Shown here: positions 8,244-17,599 of the stretch, in pieces
Numbering within the stretch: the first letter of the stretch is position 1
Layout: the number at the start of each line of letters is the position of its first letter
Assembly (NCBI GenBank): GCA_024364805.1
Contig: CM044505.1
Span: forward strand, 38,211,275-38,232,926
Direction of reading: 5' to 3'
Origin: Euprymna scolopes
Lineage: Eukaryota > Mollusca > Cephalopoda > Sepiida > Sepiolidae
DNA: 21,652 nucleotides
Made by a program: the position numbers and the translations under genes
The notes under the pieces: model-generated
Databases searched by the model: none
Seen by the model: the letters and a program-made list of their open reading frames with translations, nothing else
What the model was told of the DNA's origin: nothing

Positions 8244-8348
8244 GAATATTTTGTAAGGATTGAATGGAATATAATTTGATGATTTCTGAGGATCACGCAT
8301 CCTCATAAATCATCAAATTATATTCCATTCAATCCTTACAAAATATTC
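8244..8348. repeat. 105-bp near-perfect hairpin
   Basis: Arms 8244-8285 and 8307-8348 are exact reverse complements over 42 nt. Inside them, after a single C/T mismatch, TGAGGA at 8287-8292 pairs with TCCTCA at 8300-8305, leaving a 7-nt loop. A transcript would be a 48-bp stem, about the size of a large microRNA precursor. Whether it is transcribed is unknown. Confidence 0.95.
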
Positions 8349-9039
8349 AGTAGTGATTGACATTGGATTTAAAGATGACCATGTTGTAGCATTCAGCAAA
8401 GCAATCTTGTGGTAATATGTTCTACAGATTCAAAAAGATATTAAGATTTTTTTTTACATTTGAAAGCGAAACACAACTTATGAATTTGTTTACTGAATTA
8501 CACAATGATACTTATGCAGAACACAGATCGTGCTGAAATAATAACATTATCATTTAGAAACCATTCTTAAGATAAGGAGGAGGAAAGACTTTTTCTTTTT
8601 TAACTATTCTATATTTTCACCAAACAAATAAACAAATGATACTGTAATAATTGAAATTAGCTGGAAAATTCTTTCTAAAAAAGCAGAATGGTCCATATAT
8701 TCTGCATAAGTATATACATATTTTTAAACATTTTTTGGTCCCCTGACAAAAGGAGGGTCGACCTTTAAATTCACCCGTGTCCGTTCGTCTGTCTGCACTT
8801 TTTTCATTAACTATGCCTTGGAATTTTTTTAAATTTTGCACAAACATTAAACATGACATGAGTAAAAGATTAACAGAACGGATTTTCCAAGAAAACTCTG
8901 GTAACCCACCTAGGGATGTCTTTCGGGTTAAAATGGTTAACGTTTGTGCTTATTAAAAAAAATTGATGCCTTGGATTTTTATAAAACTTTCTGAAAAGTT
9001 GTAACTAACTAATTTCTATATAATTTTGTTTGATTATAC
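8349..9039. other. no gene recognised
   Basis: AT-rich, with a purine-rich piece at 8572-8588 and phrases such as TGCCTTGGAATTTTTTT near 8813-8830 that recur loosely near 8968-8985. This hints at a decayed repeat of the kind that continues to 9420. There is no protein-like frame. Confidence 0.4.
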
Positions 9040-9420
9040 TTTGCAATAACTTTGGGGTGTGCCCCAGGGACTCTTTTAGGGTTAATAAAAACACTCCATA
9101 TTTGGGACTATTTTATCATATTTGTTCAAAATTTTCTGTGTATGTCTATTTATTAGCAGTTTAGCATGGTGTTGAACTCAACTTTAAATATGTTAAGACC
9201 TTGGGGACTTTTGGGGCTAAATGGGGCCGGGGGGGGGGCAAATGATGGACTTAGTCATTTCTTTTTTTGCATGGCACAGAACTCAAATTTACATATGTTA
9301 ACGCCTAAAACAGCACTGTTTGTTCATTTTCACCAGGATTTGACGTCCCCTCGGGATTTGGGGGCTAAATGTGGAGGGGGAAGCAGATGCTGAACTTAGT
9401 CATTTTTTTTTATGACTCGT
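9040..9420. repeat. diverged G-rich repeat units
   Basis: Phrases recur two or more times: TTTGGGG or TTGGGG followed by GGGGCTAAATG (9210-9225 and 9360-9373), ATATGTTAA (9188-9196 and 9294-9302) and CTTAGTCATTT (9250-9260 and 9394-9404). A nine-G run lies near 9229-9237. The units look like old tandem copies of about 100-150 bp with indels. The origin is unknown. The G runs lie on the plus strand. Confidence 0.5.
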
Positions 9421-10079
9421 TCACTGTCCATTCACGGGGGACCATGCATGCTTTACTTGTTTCATTTAATATTATCTGTTAAATCAGTATATAATAATAT
9501 ATAATAATAATATATAACTCTAAATCATGAAAACCAAAAAAAGAAAAACATTTTTTGAAAACTAATAAACATGAACCAGTTTGAAAATGATAAAACCAGT
9601 GTGTTCGCATGAGATGCATGGTGAAATTATTCCATATGGAAAGGAAATTCTTATTTCTTACATTTGAGAGCGAAAGCCGAGTTCTGAACTTTTATCGGTT
9701 TTCGGATAATTCAATATTGCAATTGTTTGTTTAATCTCATTGCGAGATTGCTGTGAGCGGAAAACGATTGGCTGTTGATTGGAAATGGATATTCTGTCAT
9801 GTCTATTGGCAACAATGCAAGTGAAGTCTTTAAGGCTGGAAGCATTTATGGTGATATATACAACACATGTATTGATGGGGAAAGAGATGCGTGATGTTTG
9901 GTGGTGCTTGTATAGAACACACACATACTGATAAGTGGAAAAATTAGAATGAAAAGTTTGAGAATGATAGGTACAAATAAGAAAATACTAGATATAAATT
10001 GGAGATATCAACAGTGTGCGTATCAATAAATATGTATCCATATAAAGATGGGTAAAAATCAATAATAGAGAGAAGCAAA

Positions 10080-10082
<3 letters not shown>
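9421..10082. other. no gene recognised
   Basis: AT-rich sequence. The phrase ACATTTGAGAGCGAAAG at 9660-9676 resembles 8457-8471, so the two stretches may share an old dispersed repeat. The open frame on the minus strand around 9658-9924 has no recognisable family. Confidence 0.4.

Positions 10083-10123
<41 letters not shown>
10083..10123. repeat. (TA)n microsatellite
   Basis: An uninterrupted TA run just upstream of SINE copy 2. The SINE may have inserted into, or brought, this tract. Confidence 0.9.
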
Positions 10124-10126
<3 letters not shown>

Positions 10127-10130
10127 CATT

Positions 10131-10271
10131 GCCCGCGTAGCAGCAGCCATATAGCGCAATGGTTAGAAGCTCCAACTATCGTTTGAGCAATTGGGTTTCG
10201 ATCCTGGCTTGTCTAGCTGCACTGATGAGCTGTGAAACAGCAAAACAGTACTGTATGTGGATGACATATAT
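10131..10271 (+). mobile_element. tRNA-derived SINE, copy 2, with hammerhead-like tail
   Basis: TATAGCGCAATGGTTAGA at about 10151-10168 is a good tRNA A box, and GGGTTTCGATCCT at 10194-10206 is a B box with one extra base, at tRNA-like spacing. This supports an RNA polymerase III promoter from a tRNA ancestor. The tail 10211-10266 is shared with copy 1 (2981-3037), and a short TA tract follows. It is better preserved than copy 1. The tail folds as a hammerhead-like RNA. Confidence 0.8.
10217..10260 (+). ncRNA. type I hammerhead-like fold in SINE copy 2
   Basis: Stem I pairs 10217-10221 (CTGCA) with 10256-10260 (TGTGG), including two wobble pairs. The core CTGATGA is at 10222-10228. Stem II is a perfect 4-bp GCTG/CAGC helix (10229-10232 with 10238-10241) closed by a TGAAA loop. 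AAAAC at 10242-10246 replaces the required GAAAC. Stem III is ACA/TGT with a GTAC loop, and cleavage is predicted after GTA at 10253-10255. The A in place of G12 could be CpG decay (CG to CA). With that change self-cleavage should be severely reduced. Confidence 0.55.
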
Positions 10272-10815
10272 ATGATGATTGCAACGTCTTGTCAGACGAG
10301 TGCCACTCCCTCAGACATTTAAAATCCATGAGCCCAAATGCCTGAGGGAGCATCTATACAAATATGATGTTACAGAGTCTTAGTTTTGTACGACAGCTAA
10401 GTCTCTCTCTCGGTTCAAAATGTTGAGATCCAGCAACAAGCAAGAGCAAGATAGCTAGCAACAAATTAAACTGCAGACCAGCTTAATGCGGGTAATGGTC
10501 TTCCGCTTTATGGTTTTTTAAATCAGAGATTTGCTTCTCCTAGAAAGGTTACCTTCACCACGGCTTACGGGAGCCCTCTCCACCCCAATACACATATACA
10601 CACACACAAATATACACGGTGCTAGTTGGCCGTTGACCCAGAAAAAGAGTTCATTCGCCCTTTGGAAGGTCTTGTTTTTAATCCTTCAGGGAGACTAGCC
10701 GCCCTCCTCACCAAACAAGTCTGGTGGGGGAACCAGTTTAGTCGCCGGTGACCCGACCATGAGGCAGGTAGTACTGGGTTACATGGTACCAGTAGCACAT
10801 GACATGACCTGACAT
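10272..10815. repeat. GC-richer unclassified block, probably repeat
   Basis: The base composition is clearly richer in G and C than its surroundings, and the block is bounded on both sides by short TA tracts. It contains a 15-bp hairpin (10306-10350) and low-complexity CACACA near 10590-10610. Phrases such as GGTGCTAGTTGGCCGTTGACCC read like a dispersed repeat, but I cannot name the family. There is no protein-like frame. Confidence 0.45.
10306..10350. repeat. hairpin, 14 pairs with one mismatch
   Basis: CTCCCTCAG (10306-10314) pairs with CTGAGGGAG (10342-10350). After one A/C mismatch, CATTT (10316-10320) pairs with AAATG (10336-10340). The loop is 15 nt. Confidence 0.8.
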
Positions 10816-10829
10816 TATATATATATATG

Positions 10830-11160
10830 ATAAAAGCCTATATTCTAGATTTCAAGATGTTGATCATCTTGCCGTTTGTTTCTTTAACTATGTACAGAAT
10901 CATTCATGTAATTTTTATGCCAATTTTTTTCATTTATTCCGCCCTTAACTCATCAGAAGAAAAAGAACTTATCATCTTTAAAAGAAAATAACCGAATATG
11001 AGCATGATTTCAAAATCTGAAATTGGACGAGAAGTTGCAATTATTTTACAATTTGTTAAACCATGTTTGAATTTTAATGTTATATATGCTCTGTAGTTAC
11101 ATTGAACGTTATAAATTAAAGGTCAGGTATAAATAAAAGCTGAAACATATTTCCCCATAA
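10830..11160. other. no gene recognised
   Basis: AT-rich sequence with no element end, RNA gene or protein-like frame. Confidence 0.5.

Positions 11161-11166
<6 letters not shown>

Positions 11167-11199
<33 letters not shown>
11167..11199. repeat. (TA)n microsatellite
   Basis: A TA run just before the long inverted repeat. Confidence 0.9.
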
Positions 11200-11205
<6 letters not shown>

Positions 11206-11311
11206 TTTATATTTTATATTAGAATCTTCAGAATGTGAGAGATGATATAAATATTTCCACAATAAAACAACATCACAGCTCACACAAGCCATGACAGTCA
11301 ACAAACTGGAA

Positions 11312-11356
11312 GTCCAAAACACGAGTTTCACCCTCATTTGGGCTCATCAGTTGAAC
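11312..11356 (-). ncRNA. type I hammerhead-like fold, left arm of inverted repeat
   Basis: On the minus strand stem I is GTTCAA (11356-11351) with TTGGAC (11317-11312), 6 pairs including one wobble. Next come CTGATGA, stem II GCCC/GGGT around a 6-nt AAATGA loop, and an intact GAAAC. Stem III is AC/GT closing a TCGT loop, and predicted cleavage follows GTT. Every required core base is present. The weak points are the G-T closing pair of stem II and U at the cleavage position, both possibly C to T decay. Confidence 0.6.
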
Positions 11357-11381
11357 ACATACAGATTCAAGATTCAGATGT

Positions 11382-11426
11382 GTTCAGCTGATGAGCTCAA
11401 ATGAGGATGAAAATCGTGTCTTGGAC
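11382..11426 (+). ncRNA. type I hammerhead-like fold, right arm of inverted repeat
   Basis: Stem I pairs GTTCAG (11382-11387) with TTGGAC (11421-11426). CTGATGA follows at 11388-11394. Stem II is weaker here (GCTC with GGAT, one mismatch). GAAA is intact. Stem III has lost a pair. Predicted cleavage follows a canonical GTC at 11418-11420. Compared with the left arm, each copy keeps elements the other has lost. Confidence 0.5.
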
Positions 11427-11522
11427 TTCCAGTTTGTTGGCTGTCATGGCTTGTGTGAGCTGCAACACTGTTTTATTGTGGAAATAATTATATCGTCTCT
11501 CACATTCTGAAACATCTAATAT

Positions 11523-11710
11523 TAATTTGCTTGCTAGGTTAACTTGTTGGATGACATCATACTAACGAGTGCAAAAGTCCTACTTGCAGGACATCAGCAT
11601 GAGTTCTCAGTGGTTGGATGACCAAACCCCTTGTTTAAGATGAAGTAGGTTCATTCCATAGTCAGATATCGCTGCAGTTTACTTGATCTGGGTTAACTAA
11701 AAGACTTTCT
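11523..11710. other. no gene recognised
   Basis: Ordinary AT-moderate sequence without recognisable features. Confidence 0.5.
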
Positions 11711-11715
11711 TGTGT

Positions 11716-11830
11716 ATGGTGCAGTTGTTCAAGTGGCAGAGTACTCGCCTCTTATGCAAGAGATTCAGGTTTCAAATCCCAAGTTGGAGTGCATTCAACT
11801 GATGATCGCCCAGAAATATATAATTTCATA
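11716..11830 (+). mobile_element. tRNA-derived SINE fragment
   Basis: GTTCAAGTGGCAGAGTACTC at 11726-11745 resembles a tRNA D-arm/A box. CTCTTATGCAAGAG (11749-11762) could be a relic anticodon arm, and CAGGTTTCAAATCCC at 11766-11780 is a B box. The downstream part includes CTGATGA at 11800-11806 followed after 7 nt by GAAA, a possible degenerate relative of the hammerhead core. A mature tRNA fold does not close. Confidence 0.55.
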
Positions 11831-11839
11831 ATTGTAGCT

Positions 11840-12540
11840 AGACGCCATCTTTTTTTAAACAGATGTAGGAAAAATATATATAACTTACTGAAGTATTCCA
11901 TCGAAATAGATAGTAGTTAATAATATGTATTAAGAAAAATCTATACAGGTAGATAAAAAAATAAAAATATGATTAAGTTAAAAGAGAGGAAAAGTTATTT
12001 CAAATTTAAATATACAAAAAAGTCGGATAGTTAATGAGTAAACAAAAACTACTGATTTAATTAGCAAACAGAAAATAATGGCACTTAGTTAATTCAAATA
12101 AATGTAGATAAAGTATATAAATAAAGATATGGAAAGAGTCATTAATAAAAGTGACACAGAGGAATAATATTTTGAATTTAAATCAATACATTAAACTATA
12201 ATTGAAGCTGTAAACTTCAAATGAAGAACAATAACTTAAGGGGTAGTAATCCGTCTGATTAGTTTTAACAGTTATTTCTCTTTAGTAAATATGAAAATTC
12301 AGGTTGCGTATCTCTGATTTACTATATATCTAATTAAAAAAACGGGGTATCATCTTTTTGTTCTGTAGTGTAGTACAAAGTATTTTGCTTGTGCATAAGA
12401 AAGAGGAATAGTTGTCGTGTACAAGCCACTATGCAGGTGTGTCTTAGCAATGCATTCTGACTGGATGCTTTACACTGTGTTTAAAAGATCTGCAAATCCT
12501 TAAGTGTTTACATATCTTGCCCCAGTTAGAATGAATGGTT
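11840..12540. other. AT-rich, no gene recognised
   Basis: Long A- and T-rich stretch without open frames of note, RNA genes or element ends. Confidence 0.5.
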
Positions 12541-12557
12541 CTTTCTCTTTGATGAAG

Positions 12558-12641
12558 AATTTTACCAAGTACACTATCGACTGCACCATGGGTCCTTACG
12601 CAAGGACTCGTGGTGCAGTGGATAGAGTACTTTGTAAAATT
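12558..12641. repeat. head-to-head inverted repeat of a tRNA-SINE head
   Basis: 12558-12597 pairs with 12602-12641 (about 35 of 40 positions), with only ACGC between. Both arms contain the tRNA A-box-like GGTGCAGTGGATAGAG, or its diverged form in the left arm read on the minus strand. This implies two SINE heads joined in opposite orientation. Confidence 0.8.
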
Positions 12642-12775
12642 TGTTTTTCCTGGAGGTTGACAGTTCAATCCTCAGTGCGGGCGACCCAAAAATACAATTG
12701 CAAATTACTTAGGACTTCTACCCGGTCATGATTGATGGAACGAGAACATGCTACCCCCATGGATTAAATAAAGTT
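12602..12775 (+). mobile_element. tRNA-derived SINE copy
   Basis: The A-box-like region GTGGTGCAGTGGATAGAG (about 12610-12627) and a B box ACAGTTCAATCCT (12660-12672) mark a tRNA-like head. The tail contains CTTCTACCCGGTCATGAT and CTACCCCCATGGATTAAATA. The last phrase recurs at 21242-21262, identifying a family. It is not a functional tRNA. Confidence 0.6.
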
Positions 12776-12779
12776 TTCT

Positions 12780-14134
12780 ATTTGAAATTCTCTGCAGATT
12801 CCCGAGTTTGACAGAAAGATTCCAGAGTTTGACAAGATACACCTAAAGAAGGTTCGAGGTTACATCAACCAAAACATTGTACAAATAGCACTGTAGATGA
12901 GAATAGTAGACCGAAAATCGAAATAATACAAAGTTCTCTTTTATGTTGTTTTCATGGATATTTCTCGACTGAGCTCCATTCTCTAGTTTTTCCTGATAAG
13001 ACCATTGACAGTAAGAAATGTCGTTGCCACCACAATGGAAAAAAGATTTTTCTTTCTCTCTCCATTTTACCCTTGGCCTTAATAACCCAAGATTCAATGA
13101 TCTACGAACCAAATTAGTTAGGAACTCAAAGGGAAGAAAAACTCACCATAAACAAGAACAAATATTCATTGTAATAATAATAAAAACAAAATAATTATAT
13201 GACTCTTGTTGCAGAGAAAAGACAAGTTTAGGAATTTGACTGGTGCTAAGTTTTAATTAGGGGACTATTAACTTTACTTCAGGCTTTTTTCCCTTTTAGG
13301 TAGATCAAATTTGTAAAGAATTCTTTTTAGCTTTTTTGTATTCCTGCTGTCAATCAGTCAGAAACATCAATCTCCTCTTAGTCTGACTGTCTCATGAACT
13401 GACTGACTGTCTTCTGGTGAACTTTGAAAATGTCATTTCTTTTCTTGACAATTTTTACTGAAAACAAGTTGAATTATTGTTTAACCAATCACAACCCATG
13501 TTGCGTTTTTTGCTCTCATATCATGGTCGGGCAATGAAAGCCTTTATTTTCACCTCTAAATGATATGGACCAATATGTAAGCTAGATCTTATTTCAACAA
13601 TAAAATGCTTTGGTATTTATCAACAAGTATGTATCTTGATTAGATATGGTAGGTGTATCGCCATGATCTTTCAAATTGTAAACACAATTTGATTTTTTTT
13701 TACTTTTTCAACTCATGATTGAAATTGATGATGCTGATATTATTGTTAAACTTTTCAAGCTTTTAAATTAAGAATGACAAGTACAGTCTTATGACTGTTT
13801 TGGTATGAATATTTAACTGAGACAAAACGATTAATTCTATCTAGTTCCCAAATTGAAATTTGAAGAATGGCTAACATTTTAACATTAAACAAATATTAAA
13901 TTAACGAAATGTTCGCATACGTCGTTTCCAATAACCGTGTACTTGTGCACTTGTGAGGGTTTTGCCAATGAGAGATGTATGGGCTGTAATCATTTTGTAG
14001 TTGTGATCTTTCGTTTGACTCCAGACAAATCTACTCATGCACGAAAAATAATGGAAACTTGTTGGTCTTTAAAGGTTGTATTCAGAAAATTTTCTCTTTG
14101 GGGGAGAGACCATGTAAATTACTTCATTCTTAAT
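12780..14134. other. no gene recognised
   Basis: About 1.35 kb of AT-rich sequence. There is a patch of GACTGA/CTGACTG words at 13360-13420. Methionine frames at 12843-13112 (minus) and 13937-14320 (plus) lack any domain I recognise, and the second runs into the LTR at 14135. No element ends were found. Confidence 0.45.
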
Positions 14135-14332
14135 TGTAATATCCTTACTTTAAATAAGAATACAGCAAGAAACACTGGGTTATGGGTGAAAGACAAAGGG
14201 GTTTATTTACAAGGGAATACAGGGTACATAAGAGTTACTCGACATCTTGTCTTGTTCTCTTCCTTTCTTTTTTTCTTCTCTCTCAGTCACGTGAAAGAGT
14301 ATAGTTCATTTCATCTATGAAGGGGTGTTAGG
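14135..14332 (-). repeat. LTR, 3' copy
   Basis: 198 bp, about 92 percent identical by eye to 18722-18919. It contains a TCAGTCACGTGA palindromic patch and a pyrimidine-rich stretch. It is the downstream LTR in the element's own orientation. Confidence 0.92.
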
Positions 14333-14399
14333 CTCCCAAGCTAAATTCTTCCATAGAATTTCGCTACTACCATTTTTTCCTTTTTAAACTTTGTCCAAA

Positions 14400-15480
14400 A
14401 AATTCTGTCCTTTTCCTTTTCCTTTCACTTCTCCTCACCATTTGTGTTTGCCGATTTTTTACTTTTAGAGAGTGACTGGATTTCTGAGTTATTGGTACTT
14501 CCTTGTTTGGAGGTTGTATATGAAAAGTATCATATAGCACTTCCATTGGTTTATAATGTAAATCATTCTCCCAATTCTTCTTGAGATTATGCCTTCTTCC
14601 CAAAAACTCTTCCCTGTCCGATAATTTTTGAAGAAAACTTTATCCTCATCATTGTAAGTCTTGTACCTTACATTATCCTTGATACTTTTTTTTACTTTTT
14701 CTCTTGGGATTAACCGGTCGAACACCGAATGTACCTTCCTGGCAAACATAATTTCAGCTGGGGATAATTTAGCATTTGTATTTGGATTTGGTGTTATCCT
14801 ATATATGGCTAAGGATTTTTTAATGCTTTTTTCTTCCGTGTCGATGTTAGTATTCTTTTATAAAGCTCGTTTAAAAGTATCGACAAATCTTTCCGTTTGA
14901 TCGAGGGTTAAAAGTTGGTGTTGTAATATGTTCAATGGCCAGTGCCTCACAGTAGTGTTTGAATTCTTGACCTGTGAACATAGTGCCATTATCACTAACA
15001 ATTGTTTTCGGAACTCTGAACCGACTAAATACCTCGTCCAGCGCTTATATTGTGTTTGTTGCTGTAGGGTGTTTGTATTTAAAAATTTCTGGCCATTTTG
15101 ACATACTATCTACGATTACTAGGTAATAATATCCGTTCAGAGGTCCTGCGTAATTAATATGGATGCGTGTTCAGGGTACATCTGTTTTAGGCCAAGGTTG
15201 CGTCCGTATGGGGGGAGATCTTGCGGCTTATTGGCAACCTCTACATAATTTCACCATTTCCTCAATGTCCTGATCCATTCCAGGCCAGTACGTGAATCCT
15301 CTTATTAGGGCCTTCATTCTAAAGATTCCAGGATGTCCCATGTGGCATTCCTTTAGGATTTTCTTTTGTAATACTTGCGGTATCACCACTCTGTCTGCGT
15401 ACATCAGAGTTTCATCACACATAGAAAAAGGAAACACTTTTAATCCTTTTCTATTCTTTTCGTCTTGTCCCACTTGTTTT
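14400..15480 (-). pseudogene. fossil integrase region
   Basis: The low-coordinate part of the pol region. The N-terminal zinc-binding motif is visible as HMGHPG with a later CRGC near 15228-15320, and the C-terminal tail near 14500-14700 is basic (SLIPREKVKKS-like). The catalytic core lies between. Degraded, part of the broken element. Confidence 0.75.
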
Positions 15481-15649
15481 TTATCTTATTAATATATTTA
15501 TCTGTTTTCACTGCTTTCTTTATTTCCTCAAGTGTAACAGGAAGTTCTCTAACAGTATTTATTAATATATCTGTTAGTTCATTTTCTTCTTTTAGTGCTG
15601 CTATAACAATTTCATCAAATTCAGTTTTACTGGGGATCAATCTCGACAA

Positions 15650-17300
15650 ACAATTTGCATGTGCAATTTTACTAGATGCTAGGTGTTTCATTTTGAAATC
15701 GTAGTTGAGCAAAATAATACTCCATCTCTGTAATCTATTTGTCGTGTGAGTAGGAATCCCTTTTTCAAACCAAAAATCGATAGTAATGGTTTATGGTCCA
15801 CTTCCAAAACGAAAGATCTTCCATGAATGAATCCATGAAACTTTCTCACGGCATATACAATTGCCAAACCTTCTTTTTAGATCTGACTGTACTTTCTTTC
15901 AGCGGGTAATAAAACCGTCGAGGCATGAGAAATTGGTTTAGTAGATCCATCTTCCATTCTGTGTAGAAGCACCGTTCCTAAACTGTATTCGTTCGCATCT
16001 GCCGCCACAATTAGATCCTTTTTCGGATTGTAATGTGCTAACATTAGATCCGATAACAAATATCTTTTAATTTTTTAAAATGCTTCCTCACATTCTTTTA
16101 TCCAGAGCCAATTTTTTATTCTTCTTCAATAATTCATTTAACGGTGCTCTTAGTTTGTGCATATTTGGGATATAAGAATTATAGTAGTTTGCTAGACCCA
16201 AGAATGACTGTAACTTCACTACATTGTCTGGTCTAGACATGTCTCTAATTGCTTCTGTCCTATTTGGGTTAGGTCTTCTACCTTTCCAATCAATTATTTG
16301 TCCTAAATATTCAATTTTGTCCATACCAAAATTACATTTTTCCAGAGCCACTTTAAATCCGTAGTCTTCTATTTTTTCGAATACTTTCCGAATATTGTTA
16401 TGTTCTTCAACATTGTTGCTTCTTATCAAAATGTCGTCCAAATAAGCCATTACAAAATCCAAGCCTGCTAGCATGGCATCCCTAATTTGTTGAAATAAAT
16501 TTGGTGCTACTTTCAACCCAAACGGCAATCGTTTTAGGGAAAATAATCCTTTATGAGTATTCATTGTCAGGTATTTAGAACAATCTTCATGGACTTTGAC
16601 CTGCAAATATGCTTCTGACAAGTCAATTTTTGTGAAAATTTTTCCTCCATTTAACTTAGAAAATATTTCCTCAGGGGTAGTGAGTAGACTCATTCAGTCC
16701 CGTCGAAAAATCTCCACATACCTTGATTTTTTTATTTTTATTTTTCACATAAACTGTGGGTGATACCCATTCAGAGTAGTCCACTTTTTTTATTACTCCG
16801 ATTTCTTTGAGTCTATTTAATTCTTTCTCAATTGTTCCTAATGCCGAATACAGAACCTTCCTTTTGGGTTTAAACGCCGGTTTTGCTTCATCTTTCAGTT
16901 CAAATTTCATTTCCGTTTTAGTGCAGCAACCCAGACCTTCAGAAAATACATTTTTAAAATCCTTTTCCAAATCCCAAACAAATCTTCCTGGCAATTTGGG
17001 ATTTTCAGATCCTGTCACATTTACTCTTTTACAAAATGAGTTTATTGGTTTCTCCCATAAATTGAAAAGTATCATCAAATCTATACCGAATAGATTAGAA
17101 TTTTTTCCAGGTATCACATACATTTTAGTTTTTAACATCTTTTCATTCAGGGTCACATTAGTATAAAATTCACCCTTAAATTTTAATCTATTTCCAGACA
17201 TTCTTCTGGCAATTTTCTTTGTGTTTTGCAGCTTTAGAGAACCAATTTTCTTCCATGTTGTTTCATCAATTAAGGATATGTCACTTCCAGTATCCAAAAG
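15650..17300 (-). pseudogene. fossil protease, reverse transcriptase and RNase H region
   Basis: Protease is marked by MDTGSDISL at the high-coordinate end. Reverse transcriptase is marked by KIDLSEAYLQVKV, LPFGLKVAPNLFQ and MAYLDDIL, the last being the catalytic YxDD box. RNase H is marked by AADANEYSLGTVLL. The order protease, RT, RNase H, integrase is that of Ty3/Gypsy. Degraded, part of the broken element. Confidence 0.88.
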
Positions 17301-17599
17301 ACAATTTACTTTCTAGCCATTGATTCTAACTTCAATATATTTCCTTTTTTTTTACCATACATGAACTCTTTTTTAGAATCAATGGTCTTTATTTCAGGCT
17401 TACAGTATTTCTCCTTTTTGCATACTGTTGACTTGTGTCTTTTACGCGTGCACTTTGAAGTAGCACTCTTTTGTGAAGTGATTCTTTCTTCCACGGGTCT
17501 TACAGTACTTTTTTTACATAGTAGTCATCTTGCTTTACCCTTTGTATTTTGTCAACATTTTTCTCTTTGACACTAGTATTATCCTGTTTTAAATTTAAC

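Larger units (their letters stand above)
11216..11522. repeat. long inverted repeat, 145-bp arms, 17-nt loop
   Basis: Arm 11216-11360 is the reverse complement of 11378-11522 with scattered mismatches, roughly nine positions in ten by eye. The spacer 11361-11377 is only 17 nt. It looks like two copies of one repeat joined head to head, or a foldback copy made in one reverse-transcription or replication event. Either strand would fold into a long double-stranded hairpin. Each arm carries a hammerhead-like motif next to the loop. Confidence 0.9.

Noticed and set aside
9166-9393. 75-codon plus-strand frame with Gly-rich stretch
   Set aside because: It arises from the G-rich repeated phrases and is not conserved protein sequence.
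10940-10960. Minus-strand CTGATGAG near 10950 as a hammerhead core
   Set aside because: The following sequence reads CGGAAT, not CGAAAC, and no stem II or stem III can be drawn.
12504-12731. Overlapping plus and minus frames of about 75 codons with similar peptides
   Set aside because: The similarity comes from the head-to-head SINE inverted repeat, not from coding sequence.
13937-14320. Plus-strand 127-codon frame as a gene
   Set aside because: More than its last third is LTR sequence and the rest has no recognisable domain.
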